Assembly: GCA_013180625.2 (NCBI GenBank)
Contig: SNVD02007061.1
Span: 186,001-250,000 of the forward strand
From: Boswellia sacra
Taxonomy: Eukaryota; Streptophyta; Magnoliopsida; Sapindales; Burseraceae
Reading direction: 5' to 3'
DNA length: 64,000 nt
Both the position numbers and the translations under genes were made by a program. Positions within the stretch are counted from its first letter, which is position 1. The number at the start of each line of letters is the position of its first letter. Shown one piece after another: positions 11,566-22,719 of the stretch. The notes beneath the pieces are model-generated. The model did not search any database and was not told the DNA's origin. It saw only the letters and a list, made by a program, of their open reading frames with translations.

Positions 11566-12107
11566 AGCTACATGTGATTATGCATATAAAGTGGCTATTG
11601 AGCCATGGTTAACGTGCTCCCCATTCTTAATATTTTAATTTATAGTTCAACTTGTTTGAATGAGTGTTAAACCATTTCCTATATGCTTATGCTTACGCTT
11701 GTTACAAATCATCCATTACATTGGCATATTTTCACCATACCATGCACATGCACTCCACTACTACATTTTTATTTTTTTATTTCTCCACTCACATGTGGTC
11801 ATTTCATCATCAAGCCCTTATACACATTCTGCCTAACTTTACACCCCACATCTCCACTCAATCACAATTCTACCCTTTTGCAACTTGTTAGCTAACCAAG
11901 TTGAAATACAATTATCACATATTATCTAAAACTCTCCTTCGTAGAGAGCTCACTATCTCGTTATCATATGTGGCGCCTACCTAAGGTTCAAGCCACATAG
12001 AACCCTTATACATAATAAATTTACATCTTTGGGTTTGCTCGCTGATACACTTAAATTATGTCCATGAATAATTTAATCGCCCCTACGTCGACCCGTTATT
12101 CAACTTG

Positions 12108-12120
12108 GGCTTGGGGGGAC
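12108..12120 (+). other. Polypurine-type tract before the Tat 3' LTR
   Basis: GGCTTGGGGGGAC lies three bases before the TG of the LTR, where plus-strand DNA priming occurs in LTR retrotransposons. Confidence 0.6.
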
Positions 12121-12123
12121 TAC

Positions 12124-12493
12124 TGTTATGGCTATAATAAAATTGGACCTCAATTAAATCTAATACAGTAAGCCCATTACTAAAGCCCATTATTTGGGCC
12201 TATTATCTGGGTCCCACAATGACTCCTCCAAATATCTATATAAACCCTCTGGATTTTTGCTCAAGGTATGCACACTTTTCTGAACTTATTCTCTCTCTAA
12301 ATTTCCTCTGCTTTTGAGAGCTTCTCTCTCTAGGAAATTCTCCCAGAAAATTCCGGAGTGTCGGAAACTGACTTGAGCGTCGGAGGGTTTTCGTCGGCAC
12401 CCCTGACTATTTTTCTTTGCTCGCAAGATTGGACCCGACGTACAATTCGAACTCCGACCCGCTTCCCGGCCGTCTGGAAATCGTGCATCAACA
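12124..12493 (+). repeat. 3' LTR of the Tat element, 370 bp
   Basis: It starts TGTTATGGCT after the purine tract and ends GCATCAACA. It contains a TATA-like ATCTATATAAACCC near 12233 and a GC-richer block with ACTTGAGCGTCGGAGGGTTT, a phrase I have seen in LTRs of Tat-type plant elements. The 5' partner is outside the window, so neither identity nor target duplication can be tested; the expected duplication is TGTGA, the bases that follow. Confidence 0.7.
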
Positions 12494-12675
12494 TGTGAGA
12501 ATTACGACAGTATAGTTACTGCATGATATAATAGAAATTATAAGTATATAAAAATTATAAAATTATAAATGAATAAATACACTTATTTATAATTTTTAGT
12601 TCACACTCATTTATGATTTTTATATAAATTTTATTTTTGTTGTAGGATACAACAATTGTATTATAGCAAAACCCG

Positions 12676-13346
12676 TTATTTGCTCTCTCAAAGAAAAAAC
12701 GCTGGACTTACAAAACACTTCTCTTGGAGTGGAAAAAAACCGGAGCAACGAGATTGAAGAACTATGATTGAGCCTTCCCAAAGTTAAACACTCATTGGAC
12801 GGTCAGCATCTCTACAAATACCAAAACTTTTGGTGTCTTATCGTTCTTGTTTGAAAGCTTTGCTTTGTTTCAGAAGCACTTCCATGTGCAAAAGAGAGTG
12901 ACAAAATACTAGCCACCTTTCCAAAATCAGGCAACACTTGGTTAAAAGCCCTCACATTTACCATTGTCAACCGCCCCCGCTATGCATTAGAGAACAGCCC
13001 CTTGCTCACTACCTTTGTTCATCACCTGGTACCTTCTCTTGAGCTTGCTCATGATATGAACCAAGTTCTTCAAATCTTGAGGAAGACCTTCCTTCGTCAA
13101 GAATTTTTGCAACGCATTTCCCATATCCTTCACTTCCACACTCCATTATCAGTTCTAATTGTCGCATTTTTTACATGTGCAGGAACCCCTTTGACCAGTT
13201 CATCTCCCTGAGTGTGGTGTTTCCCTGCTAACATAAGACTACCTTTGATCAGCAAGTACGTTCTCTAGATGAAGCTTTCGAGATGGCTTGCAGTGAAGTC
13301 CAATTGTATGGCCTCATTTGGGATCATATGATTGGGTACTAGTTGG
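12676..13346 (+). pseudogene. Cytosolic sulfotransferase pseudogene, truncated tandem copy
   Basis: The stretch aligns base for base over long runs with the downstream gene, starting at the TTGCTCTCTC just before its start codon. The start codon region is altered, stops and frameshifts occur early, and the sequence breaks down after the segment equivalent to GVQAYGPIGEHVLGYW. The PAPS-binding loop is still readable as FPKSGNTWLKAL. The 3' quarter, including the C-terminal RKGxxGDW region, is missing. It lies head to tail with the better copy, so the pair arose by tandem duplication. Its 5' side abuts the Tat 3' LTR within about 180 bp. Confidence 0.85.
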
Positions 13347-14161
13347 CTTGAATATTTTGCTTAGATTATATATAATCCTTTTGTTGAAATCAACAATTTT
13401 CTTCTAGAGCATGTGAAATTGATATATCGCATTACTTTTAAGATTATTAGAATTAATTCACTTTCAATAATTAAAACTGAATCCACCTTAAGTCCTTAAT
13501 GCAAACCTAATAAATGACCTATATTAATATAATCGTTGAATTAATTATTTACATTAAGCATATCATGCATATAAGCTCGAGAATCGATAATTGACTAGGA
13601 TATGAAGTTACTTTAGGTCTCCATTATGACATCCATTTTCGAATGAAATGGTTTCCAGCTAGTAACAACTATATGCCTACAATTAAAAGGTGTAAGGCTC
13701 TCTTGTTATTTTATGTATAAACAAATTATTAAACCAATAAAAAAATAGTTAATCATTGAAAGTTGAATCATGTGAAATGAAATGATCTCGTCACTCTTGA
13801 TTAAAGCACTGGAACTTCGATTGGGACTGCCACTTAATGGAATTTTTCTGTTTTTGTTGTTGTGTACACCTATGTAGAAAAAGAGATTAACATAAATCAA
13901 ACCCTATTGAGTTCATTATTGTTCCCACCGATTAAAAAAAAAATGCCCATATTTTTCGTGGACTAGATAAATGAAAAAAAGAGATTGATATATTGGAAGA
14001 CATGTGACGTGTCAATATTTCTCTAAAGAGATGCATTATTGGTCCACCACCGATTATTTTGGTTTAGCCTTGCGTCTCCAACTTTTGTTAGATATGTTGG
14101 GAAAATAATTAAGAGAACAGTCAATTGCAACAATAAATCTTTAGTTAATTGCTCTCTCGAA
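13347..14161. other. Intergenic spacer between sulfotransferase copies
   Basis: AT-rich DNA without recognisable coding sequence. The last 130 bp before the gene read partly open and may be its promoter and leader, but I see no convincing TATA box. Confidence 0.4.
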
Positions 14162-15184
14162 ATGGAGAAAACACCAGACTTACAAAACACTTTCCCTGGA
14201 GTGGAAGAAGAGCCGAGCAATGAGATTGAAGAACTTCGATTGAGCCTTCCCAAAGTTAAAGCATGGAGCGAGGATGTTTATCTATACAAATACCAAAATT
14301 TTTGGTGTCCATCTTTCTTGTTTGAAAGCATTGTTTCGTTTCAGAAGAACTTCCATGCAAAAGAGAGTGACATGATACTAGTCACCTATCCAAAATCAGG
14401 CACCACTTGGTTAAAAGCCCTCACATTTAGTATTGTTAACCGTTCTCGCTATGCATTCGAGAACAGCCCCTTGCTCACCACCTTTGTTCATCACCTAGTA
14501 CCTTTCCTTGAGCGTGACCTAAACTATATGAAAAATCGTCTTCCAAATCTTGAAGACCTTCCTGCGCCAAGAATTTTTGCAACGCATGTCCCATATGCTT
14601 CACTTCCAAACTCCATTATCAGTTCTAATTGTCGCATTGTTTACATGTGCAGGAACCCTTTTGACCAATTTATCTCTGACTGGCATTTCGCACAGAGAGT
14701 CCAGAAAAACACTGCGGAGTTGCATCAACATTTGCTTTCAATAGATGAAGCTTTCGAGATGACTTGTAATGGAGTCCAAGCCTATGGCCCAATAGGGGAA
14801 CATGTACTGGGGTACTGGAAGGCCAGCATAGATCAGGAACCTAAAAAAATACTCTTCTTGAAATATGAAGACTTGAAAGAGGATATCAGCTTTTATATTA
14901 AGAAACTGGCTGATTTCTTAGGATGTCCTTTCTCTTAGGAAGAAGAGACACAAGGAGTGATAGAAGAAATATCGAAGTTCTGTAGCTTTGATAGCATGAG
15001 AAGTTTAGAGGCAAACAAGACTGGTCAATTCTCGGGTCGCACTGAAAACAGTAAATTCTTTAGGAAAGGCAGCGTGGGAGATTGGAAAAACTATTTCACC
15101 CCTTCAATGACAGAAAGCCTGCAGAAATTAATGGAAGAGAAGATCGGGGGATCTGGTTTGACATTCAAAAACTCGGTAGCATGA
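14162..15184 (+). pseudogene. Cytosolic sulfotransferase (SOT), one in-frame TAG
   Basis: A 341-codon frame starts at MEKTPDLQNTF and ends at TGA 15182-15184, the normal length for plant cytosolic sulfotransferases, which move sulfate from PAPS to hydroxyl groups of small molecules such as flavonols, steroids or glucosinolate precursors. Visible motifs: the 5'-phosphosulfate loop TYPKSGTTWLKALTFSI, the catalytic histidine in ATHVPYASLP, the 3'-phosphate site RNPFDQF, and the C-terminal RKGSVGDWKNYF. The only defect is TAG at 14936-14938, after LGCPFS and before EEETQG, which would remove the last 81 residues and the RKGxxGDW motif. It is intronless, as is usual for the family. Substrate cannot be inferred. 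A sequencing error, recent null allele or readthrough cannot be separated here. Confidence 0.88.
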
Positions 15185-16577
15185 AGCCCTTTGTACAGAT
15201 TTTATGTGAAATATACACGCCTATATCTATGTATTCGATTGGTAATAAGTTAAGTACCTCAAATGCCTTCATGTTTGTTAACGGTAGTAGTTATGATTAT
15301 TTGTTTCTCCATGTTTAAAATGAGTAAAAGCAATCGAGATATTATGATAATTACGTGCATCGCCAGTGACACTTCAGTCCAAATCATTAACAATTCCGTT
15401 ATGAATCCAAATCTTTTTTTTTTTTTTTGTGCTGCACAATTTTTAACGTAATTTACATTCAATCTCAATCACATATCCTTTTCAAAATTCAAAATAATTC
15501 AAAATCAACCATATATTTCTAAATTCAATTAAAAACAAAAATACTAAATTCATAAAAGAACACACTCTAAGTTGTTAAATAAAAAATAGAAAACTTTGCT
15601 ACAAAATAAATGCAGTATATAAGGATAAACTAAAATAAGAAAATTAAATTTAAATCGAAACAAAAATAGAAATTTAAAATTACCAAATGAAACTTGTTTC
15701 AGCAATAGTAATTCAAAAATCTCAGAAAATAAGGTAGCACCACCGAAACATTGTCCAAAAGAAAATCTGCAAAACAAAATCAATATTTTTTTACTGAGGC
15801 CTTTGTTTCACACATTGTCCTTAAAATGGATTCATCCTCTCCACTAGATGCTTGAGGATTAGAATGACATCTATTTCTCAAGATACAATGATGTTGAGCA
15901 AAAAGAGAAGCACAACATTTCTGCTTAGACTAATCCTCCAAACTCTATCACACAAAGAACTCCTCAAGAGAGCTAGACAGAGAACAAGCTAGAGAGAACT
16001 GTAATTTTTGGTGTGTCTAACAAATAAGGGAAGACCTCCTATATAGGAATAAGGGTTATTAAAATCAATTCATAAGTTACAAATTACAAAACTGAATTTG
16101 TAACCACAATTTCCATTCAAACCATATAAGTTAACAAAATTAAATTTATCACATCGAAGGAATTTGTAACATCACTTTTAGATTTAATTTTTTTTCTAGC
16201 AAATTTTTTGTATGTCATTACTGTGTGTCTGAGACAGGATCTTCTATGGACTTTGAGGATTAATGTGAGTCTTAGAATTAATACATAGCATTAATAATAG
16301 ATGAAAAGTGGTGTGAGGTATGCAATTAAGAAAATAAATAATGCTATAACTATAATTATATTCTTTTTTCACCATTACTTTGGAGATAATTCTTTTTCTA
16401 TGCATAAAGCCCAATTCAAATCCAAAAAACTAAAAGATATAATCAATCAAACAAGTCAAGGTCCATAAGTTTCAAACTCAAAACAAAAAGCTCAACCCAA
16501 TGAGAGATTCATGCCCATCAACAACTAAATCAAAGACACATCAGCATGTGCACAACTTGCACATAACTGACGCCACT
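15185..16577. other. AT-rich intergenic DNA, possible decayed LTR fragment at about 15790-16270
   Basis: No gene is seen. The 15790-16270 part has a CTATATAGG box and CACTAGATGCTTGAG phrases resembling copia LTRs read on the minus strand, but no ends or target duplications can be fixed, so this is only a suggestion. A run of T occurs at 15414-15428. Confidence 0.3.
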
Positions 16578-17290
16578 TGGGGTACGTTTGGTGCGCAACA
16601 CTGTATAGTATTATTTTACTATATTGTATTAAATAGTGTAATATATGTGTTTGGTTCTAATTTAGCATAGCATTAATTAATACAAAGTATAACCCTTAGA
16701 TGCATCAACATTGTATTAAATTATGTAGAGCTAATCCATGACATTAGCATTACATTGTATAGCACTAATGAAAAATATCAAAATTATCCTTATAAAATTC
16801 TATATATCCAATAATACCCTTTAATTTTTAAAATTTTAAAAATAAATAAAAATGTATTTAATAGATAAATTATAAAATCAAATTTATTTGAAATTTATTT
16901 TTCTAAAAATAAAGAAAGGATGAAGAGAGTCACCGCCCCCACTGGGTGACACTCGATATCCATTGCCCCCGTTGGACCAATTGGCACCTAGCATGCCACT
17001 ATAAACTTGAATTGTCTAATAGGTCCAGTGGGGGCATTGGACCCCAAGTAATTTTTTCAACAATTAGCAATTATTCGATAAATTACTAAATAACTAATTT
17101 TATAAATAAACTAAAAATATATTTACACTTTGTATATCTTTTTTGAAAAAAATTCTTACTTTTTTGTACAAATTAATACAATACTTGAGTATGCCAAACA
17201 CTATATAATTTTGACATAACATTATTTTTAGTACCATACAATGCAATAGTATATAATACAATACTATACTATATTATACTATACTATGAT
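16578..17290. mobile_element. Possible MITE with imperfect terminal inverted repeats
   Basis: The left edge (GGTACGTTTGGTGCGCAACA and the following TATAGTATTATTTTACTATA) and the right edge (ATACTATACTATATTATACT and inward) show the same AT-rich TATAGTAT words in opposite orientation, and both sides carry GTTTGG or its complement. Inside, at about 16933-17035, GCCCCCACTGGG and CCAGTGGGGGCA form a separate inverted pair. No coding sequence. Exact ends and target duplication are not resolved. Confidence 0.35.
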
Positions 17291-17426
17291 GCACAGGTCA
17301 TGAAACATTACTAAAAATCCCACAAAACTATTAACCCTACTAGTTTGCACGGCAAGCATGGGAAACACCCACAACATCCACATAAGCCTGGCCCATATGC
17401 CCATTTCATGGGCAGCTGCATGTCCA

Positions 17427-17717
17427 CTAGGGGTGGCAATTTTCAACACGATACACGAACACGACTTGACACGACACGGGTTTAAGCGGGTTTGGGTTTT
17501 GGCATATTCGTGTTCGTGTCGTGTTCGTGTCGAAGATGTCAACCCGTTTAATAATCGTGTCGTGTTCGGGTTGAAAGTTTTCAACACGCGAACACGATTA
17601 TGACACGACACGATTATAACACGAACACGATTATGACATGAGTAACACGAATACATATTATACACGATTGACACGATAACACGATTAACACGAATATTGA
17701 CACGAACACGATTATGA
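17427..17717. mobile_element. hAT-like transposon end with subterminal repeats, truncated by an LTR
   Basis: TAGGGGTGGCAATT at about 17427 matches the common terminal motif of plant hAT elements. Behind it lie many direct and inverted copies of ACACGAACACGATTATGACAC and CGTGTCGTGTTCGTGTCG, typical of subterminal transposase-binding repeats. The opposite end is absent because the LTR at 17718 follows directly. No transposase frame is present. Superfamily assignment rests on the terminal motif only. Confidence 0.5.
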
Positions 17718-19546
17718 TGTTGACCCAGGTATGGCAACCCAAGAGGGGGGGTGAATTGGGTTTTTATTTATCAATACGGAATTAGAAAACTTTTATTTGA
17801 AGATCAAAATTATTTAACTCTTTCTTTGAGAATAAAGGTGAAGAAGATGAAAATATAATGCAATCAAGAGAATAGCAATAAAGAACAATCACAAGTGCAA
17901 GTAAATGTAAAGAGTATAGGGATAGAGAGAGTGCAAACTCGATGTACGTGGTTCGGCAAACCTTGCCTACGTCCACGGGCTCCTAGCTCCACGAGCTAAG
18001 CTTTCCACTAAGTTGTAGAAATCTTTACAACTTGCTTGATGAACAACCTCACCAAGACTTGTTCTTCCAACTCTTGATAACACCACACCAAGAGTTCTTC
18101 TTGATGAACAACTTCACCAAGGCAACTTCCTTCAACCCTTGATAACACCACACCAAGAGTTCTTCTTGATGAACAACCTCACCAAGGCAAATTCCTTCAA
18201 CTCTTGATAACACCACACCAAGAGTTCTTCTTGATGAACAACCTCACCAAGGCAACTTCCTTCAACCTTGATAACACCACACCAAAAGTTCTTCTTGATG
18301 AACAATCTCACCAAGGAAATAGTTCTCTCAAGGATATCTTTTATCCTTTACAAGAAATCTTCACTTCTCCACAATATAGAACAAAGAAAAGTGTTTACAC
18401 CAAAAGTACAACTCTCTTCAAGAGTAGATAAAGAATAAAAGCTCTATATACTTGATATTTCTCTTGGCTTTTTTTTGCTTGATAAAATGCTTCTCTTGCA
18501 CTTGTTGAATGCATGGGAGAATGGCTCCTTTTATAGGCAAATGAGATGAACTTAATCAAGTGAAGACACCATCTCCAAATTTTCTGCCCACCATAAAAAC
18601 CGTAATCTTGTCTGCCATTTTTGTCAATGTTCCGTTTGAAATTTGAAAATCTGTAAAACATAAAAGATCTGCACATTTGAATAAGCTTTCCAACGCATCA
18701 AGAACCAAGTCATTTGGATATCTGTAGCTCAAGATATGGCCAAAACACCATTCGGTGCTCATGTGACTTGATTTTTCTTCCATGTGTTAGTCCACCGAAT
18801 TGAATGATAATTCTGTCAGCATTCCGTTTGAAATTTGAATTTCTTCAAAACATAAAAGATCTGCATATTTAAATAGTCTTTCCAAAACATTAAGAATCAA
18901 AGCATTTGAATATCTCTATCTTAAGATATGGCCAAAACACCATTCAGTGCTCATGTAAGTTGATTTTTCTTCTCTGTGTCAGTCCACTGAATTTCATGTC
19001 AATTATATCAACCTTATGTTTGAAATTTGAATTTTTTCAAAACATATGAAATGTTTGCCATTAAGTAATCTTTCCAATTCCATAAGAATCAAGTTATTTT
19101 GATTTTTCTAGCTCAAGATATGTCCAAAGGAGTATTCGGTGCTCATGTCAGCTGCTTCCATTTGTCTTTCAAATTGCATGATGATTTGGACAACCTTGTA
19201 CTTGAAATTTGAATTTCATTAAAACATATGAAATGTTATAAATTGAGTAAAATTTCCAAAGGCTCAAGAATCACATCATTTGGATATTTGTAGAGATATA
19301 TATGACCAATTGATTGAACATTGCTCATGTGTCACATTCCTTGAGTCAATCCTTGTTCTTAAGCTTTGGTGCCTTTAACATGTAGTCTTCTCCTTAGCTT
19401 CAACACTTCATTTTAATAAGCCTCTTCTTGATTTTAAAATTATTTCAATGATCTTACTCTTGCACATAAATAAACATGTTAGTAAATCTCAATTAATCAA
19501 TGTGTATTGTTATCATCAAAATTATCATGTAGCCTTAGGGCTAACA
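17718..19546 (-). mobile_element. Second LTR of the solo-LTR family, inverted, 1829 bp
   Basis: Read on the minus strand it begins TGTTAGCCCTAAGG and ends GGGTCAACA, and follows the same sequence as the copy at 6867-8929, including the TATA-like box and the tandem array. The 5 bp on its two sides differ (TATGA before, ATTCC after), so no target duplication survives. The left neighbour is a hAT-like end, the right neighbour a chromovirus already within RT. A post-insertion deletion or ectopic recombination must have removed at least one original flank. The length difference from the other copy, 234 bp, is roughly four tandem units. Confidence 0.82.
18040..18320 (-). repeat. Tandem array in the inverted LTR, about four copies of the 65-bp unit
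   Basis: The complement of the unit seen at 8105-8620, here as AACACCACACCAAGAGTTCT followed by TCTTGATGAACAACCTCACC. About half the copies of the other LTR. Confidence 0.88.
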
Positions 19547-19551
19547 ATTCC

Positions 19552-20560
19552 ATCCCTATCTCGATCGGTTTGTTGTGGTGTACTTGGATGATATTGTGGT
19601 ATATAACACCACCCTTGAAGAACATGTGCAACATCTTAAGCAAGTATTCCAAGTGCTTTGTGAAAATTAACTCTACGTCAAGAAAGAAAAAAGTTCCTTC
19701 GCTAAAAAAGAAGTAGAGTTCCTCGGCCACCAAATACGAGATGGAAGATTAATGATGGATCAAACAAAGGTGAAGGCCATTAAAAAATGGGAGCCTCCCA
19801 CCAAGATACCAGAGCTACGATCTTTTCGTGGGTTGGTGAATTATTATCGGTGGTTTATCAAGGGCTACTCTGCCAAGGCCGCCCCACTCACAGATCTACT
19901 CAAAAAGAACCACACATGGCACTGGTCCAAAAAATACCAACATGCCTTCGAGGAGTTAAAGAAGGCAATATGCGAAGAATCATTGTTGGTGTTGCTTGAT
20001 CACACAAAACCATTCGAGATACACACGGATGCGTCCAACTTTGCCATAGTGGGAGTTCTCATACAAGAAGGACACCCCATTGCATACGAGAGTCGTAAGC
20101 TTAATGACACGGAACAGTGATATACGGTCCAAGAAAAAAAGATGACGCCTACGGGTTTGGCGTCACTACTTGCTTGGCTCATCCTTTGTTATCAAGACCG
20201 ACAATGTGACAACGAGCTATTTTCAAATACAAAAGAAGCTAAGCCCTAAGCAAGCTCGATGGCAAGACTTATTGGCCGAATTTGACTATCGGCTCAAGTA
20301 TAAACAAGGCAAGGCGAATGTAGTGGCTAACGCTCTAATTCGCAAAGAGGAACTCGCAACATTAAGTATGAGTCGACCACAAAGTGTGCTCATTGATAAC
20401 ATAAAACCGGGCCTAGAGCATGATTCAATAGCCAAGAACCTCTTAAATGTGGCTAATGAAGGGAAAATGCGATGCTTTTGGCTTGATGAAGGATTACTCT
20501 TCACAATAGGAAACCGCTTGTTCGTGCCAAAATATGGGAGTTTACGAAAATAAATCATCA
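19552..20560 (+). pseudogene. Chromovirus RT (C-terminal part) and RNase H, decayed
   Basis: The first readable motif is the RT catalytic box, VVYLDDIVVY, followed by FLGHQIRDG, the thumb and the connection ([15 protein letters not shown]). RNase H begins about 19990 with [19 protein letters not shown] lies near 19671, TGA at 20118 (EQ followed by YTVQEK, probably CGA mutated), and a frameshift occurs before 20170. It ends with KQGKANVVANAL. The missing fingers lie where the inverted LTR now stands. Confidence 0.85.
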
Positions 20561-21852
20561 AGGAGTGCCACGATTCCAAGTGGGCTGGGCACCTAGGTAT
20601 GGCACGAACCCTTGCACTTGTGCAAAATTCATATTATTGGCCTTAAATGCGGGAAGATGTGGAAGGCTATGTGAGGACTTGTCTTGTGTGCCAACAAGAT
20701 AAAGTCAAACACCAACACCTGCGGGGTTGGTAGAACCCCTACCCATAGTGGAAAGGCCATGGCAAAGTGTGTCAATGGATTTCATCGTGGCCTTACCAAA
20801 ATCCGAGGGATATGGAAACATAACAGTGGTGGTTGATCGATTTAGCACATATGCCACCTTCATCCCCATCTCTATGGATTACATCGCGGATGAGGCTGCT
20901 CGAGCGTTCCTCAAGGACATAGTGAAAGTATGGGGAGTTCCCTAAATATTGTAAGTGATCGGGATCCTTGTTTCACCCACCGCTTTTGGAGAGAACTCTT
21001 CAAGCTATTGGGGACCAACTTGAGCTTCTCAATAAGCTTCCATCCCCAAATTGACGGGCAAACCGAGCTTATCAATGCCTTACTTAAGCTATACTTAAGG
21101 CATTACATGAGCGCTCACCAACATGATTGGGCGAAGTTGCTAGATGTTGTCCAATTCTTGTATAACCTCCAAAGAAGTGAGGCTACCGGCAAGAGTCCTT
21201 TCAAGATTGTAACCGGACAACAACCCATGACACCAAATGCCATAGCCTCAACATATAGGGGTAAAAGTCCGGCAGCTTACAAGCTTGTGAAGGAATGGCA
21301 TAAACAAGCCGACATTATGAGAGCATGTTTGGACAAGCCAAGCTAATGAAGAAATGGGCGGACACAAGGAGACGACACCTCACGTTTCAAGAGCGGGACT
21401 TGGTGCTTGTAAAGCTACTACCCTAACAATTCAAGTCACTACATAAAGTGCACAAGGGGTTAGTGCGAAAATACGAAGGTCCCTTCCCAATTGTCAAGCA
21501 AGTGGGCGAAGTCTCCTACCAAGTTCAACTACCCCCTAAACTCAAGATTCATCCGGTCTTCCATATCAGCTTCCTCAAGCCATATCATGAAGACAAGGAA
21601 GATCAAAGTAGAAGCGAGTCCAAGAGAGCGCCTACAGCTATTGTCACCATATTCGACAAGGATGTGGAGTACATCCTTACGGATCGAGTGATACGAAGGA
21701 GAGGAGTTCCACCATATGTTGAATACTTAGTCAAGTGGAAAGACCTTTCGGACAGCGAAGCAAGCTGGGAACGCGAAGATACCTTGCGGCAATTTGGCGA
21801 GCACATCCAACTCTACAAGGACAAGAGCGTGCCGAGGACATCACAAAATTAG
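20561..21852 (+). pseudogene. Chromovirus integrase with chromodomain, decayed
   Basis: A zinc-finger region (WAGHLGMARTL, CLVCQQDKVKH) is broken by stops. The core shows D in VSMDFIVALP, D in VSDRDPCF and E in DGQTELINALL, across two frames (stop at 20943-20945 and a shift). The C-terminal part has KYEGPFPIV and IHPVFHISFLKPY, then a chromodomain near 21665-21800 with EYLVKWKDLSDSEASWE. Chromodomains steer integration toward modified histones in this group. The frame ends at 21852, one base into the purine tract. Confidence 0.87.
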
Positions 21853-21863
21853 GTGGGGGAGGA
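21851..21863 (+). other. Polypurine tract of the chromovirus
   Basis: AGGTGGGGGAGGA sits directly before the TG of the LTR, the expected plus-strand primer position. Confidence 0.75.
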
Positions 21864-22380
21864 TGTTACGGCCGCCTAATTTGCTTGCTAGAGTGGCCTA
21901 AAAATGCACAAGGCTTGGCCTAGTTTCTAGAAATCATGCAAGTCCAAGCCCATTTTCTAGAAATCTCTAGCAAGCCAAAGTACTAGAAAGTCCCATGTAA
22001 ATATCTTTGTAAATATCTAGATATTTTAGATGATGATTCTAGATAACATATTTAAACCGTCGGATGTAATAGATCTTGGCCGTCCATTTAAGAGGAAGAT
22101 TACTATAAATACCCCTCCAAGCCTCATTTGAAGGCCAAGTTCTCCGCAAGTAATTGTAAAGAGTTCTTGTGTAATACAAAGCCTTCTTACTTAGCAACAC
22201 TTGTCTCTAATCTTCCAACACTTCTCTTCACTTTGCCTTAAAGCTCTTAGCTCAACGATCCAAGCCTTTCAAGCTTCTTCTTGAGTGAAGTAAGCTAACT
22301 ACAAGGCTTACTTAACAACTTTGAGTTCAAGTTGTCTAAGTGCCTCACGAGCGGGCTGCAGAAACTCTAAGCTCGTGACA
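21864..22380 (+). repeat. 3' LTR of the chromovirus, about 517 bp
   Basis: It begins TGTTACGGCC and probably ends GCTCGTGACA, giving imperfect terminal inverted ends. TATA-like ACTATAAATACCCC lies near 22102, followed by a transcribed-looking leader. With no 5' partner in the window the right end is inferred from the end motif. Confidence 0.65.
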
Positions 22381-22719
22381 CGATGCTCTTATCGCTTGAG
22401 TGAATATGTCAAATACAAGTGAATTGAAACCAATAAATTTTGTTCTCCACATGCTTGTGTGTCATCTAAAGGGAGCTCTCCACAATTAGTTTTTCTCTTT
22501 GAATTCAAACCAGTTTTCTTCATTTCTTTAGTGATCAGTTTTGCAAATCAAGCTACTAATTTAACTTGGGGTTTCGCCAATAAGAGATAAATTGCTGGAG
22601 GCCACTTTTACACAACAGATACCATCCTTACTAATAATTCAAGAGACATCTAACTTAAACTTAGGAGAATGATAAAATTAATTACAATCTGATGCCAACA
22701 TATCCCAACCACTCTAAGG
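22381..22719. other. Spacer, nothing recognised
   Basis: Moderately AT-rich sequence with no coding similarity, inverted repeats or element ends that I can support. Confidence 0.4.

Larger units (their letters stand above)
1..12493 (+). mobile_element. Ty3/gypsy retrotransposon, Tat lineage (Retand-like), 5' end outside window
   Basis: The plus strand shows, in order, gag with a CHCC-like knuckle, protease, reverse transcriptase, RNase H, a second archaeal-type RNase H, integrase, a long antisense ORF, tandem repeats, a purine-rich tract and an LTR ending in CA. A second RNase H and an extra ORF outside gag-pol are known marks of the Tat lineage; extra ORFs antisense and downstream of pol are typical of Retand-type members. 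The element is dead: gag has in-frame stops at 77, 524, 1193, and pol at 2245, 3601 and 5032, plus frameshifts near 2115 and 5205. A foreign solo LTR lies inside it at 6867-8929. The 5' LTR and primer site are not in the window. Lineage is confident; the exact family is not. Confidence 0.88.
19547..22380 (+). mobile_element. Ty3/gypsy chromovirus, 3' part with 3' LTR
   Basis: The segment starts inside RT, immediately after the inverted LTR, and continues through RNase H, integrase, a chromodomain, a purine tract and an LTR. The 5' LTR, gag, protease and the RT fingers are missing. The C-terminal chromodomain assigns it to the chromoviruses; I do not assign the clade. Multiple stops and frameshifts mark it as dead. 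Confidence 0.85.

Noticed and set aside
15259..15468. Opposed frames of 60-70 codons after the sulfotransferase
   Set aside because: Low-complexity AT-rich translation including a T-run; no similarity and no codon bias.
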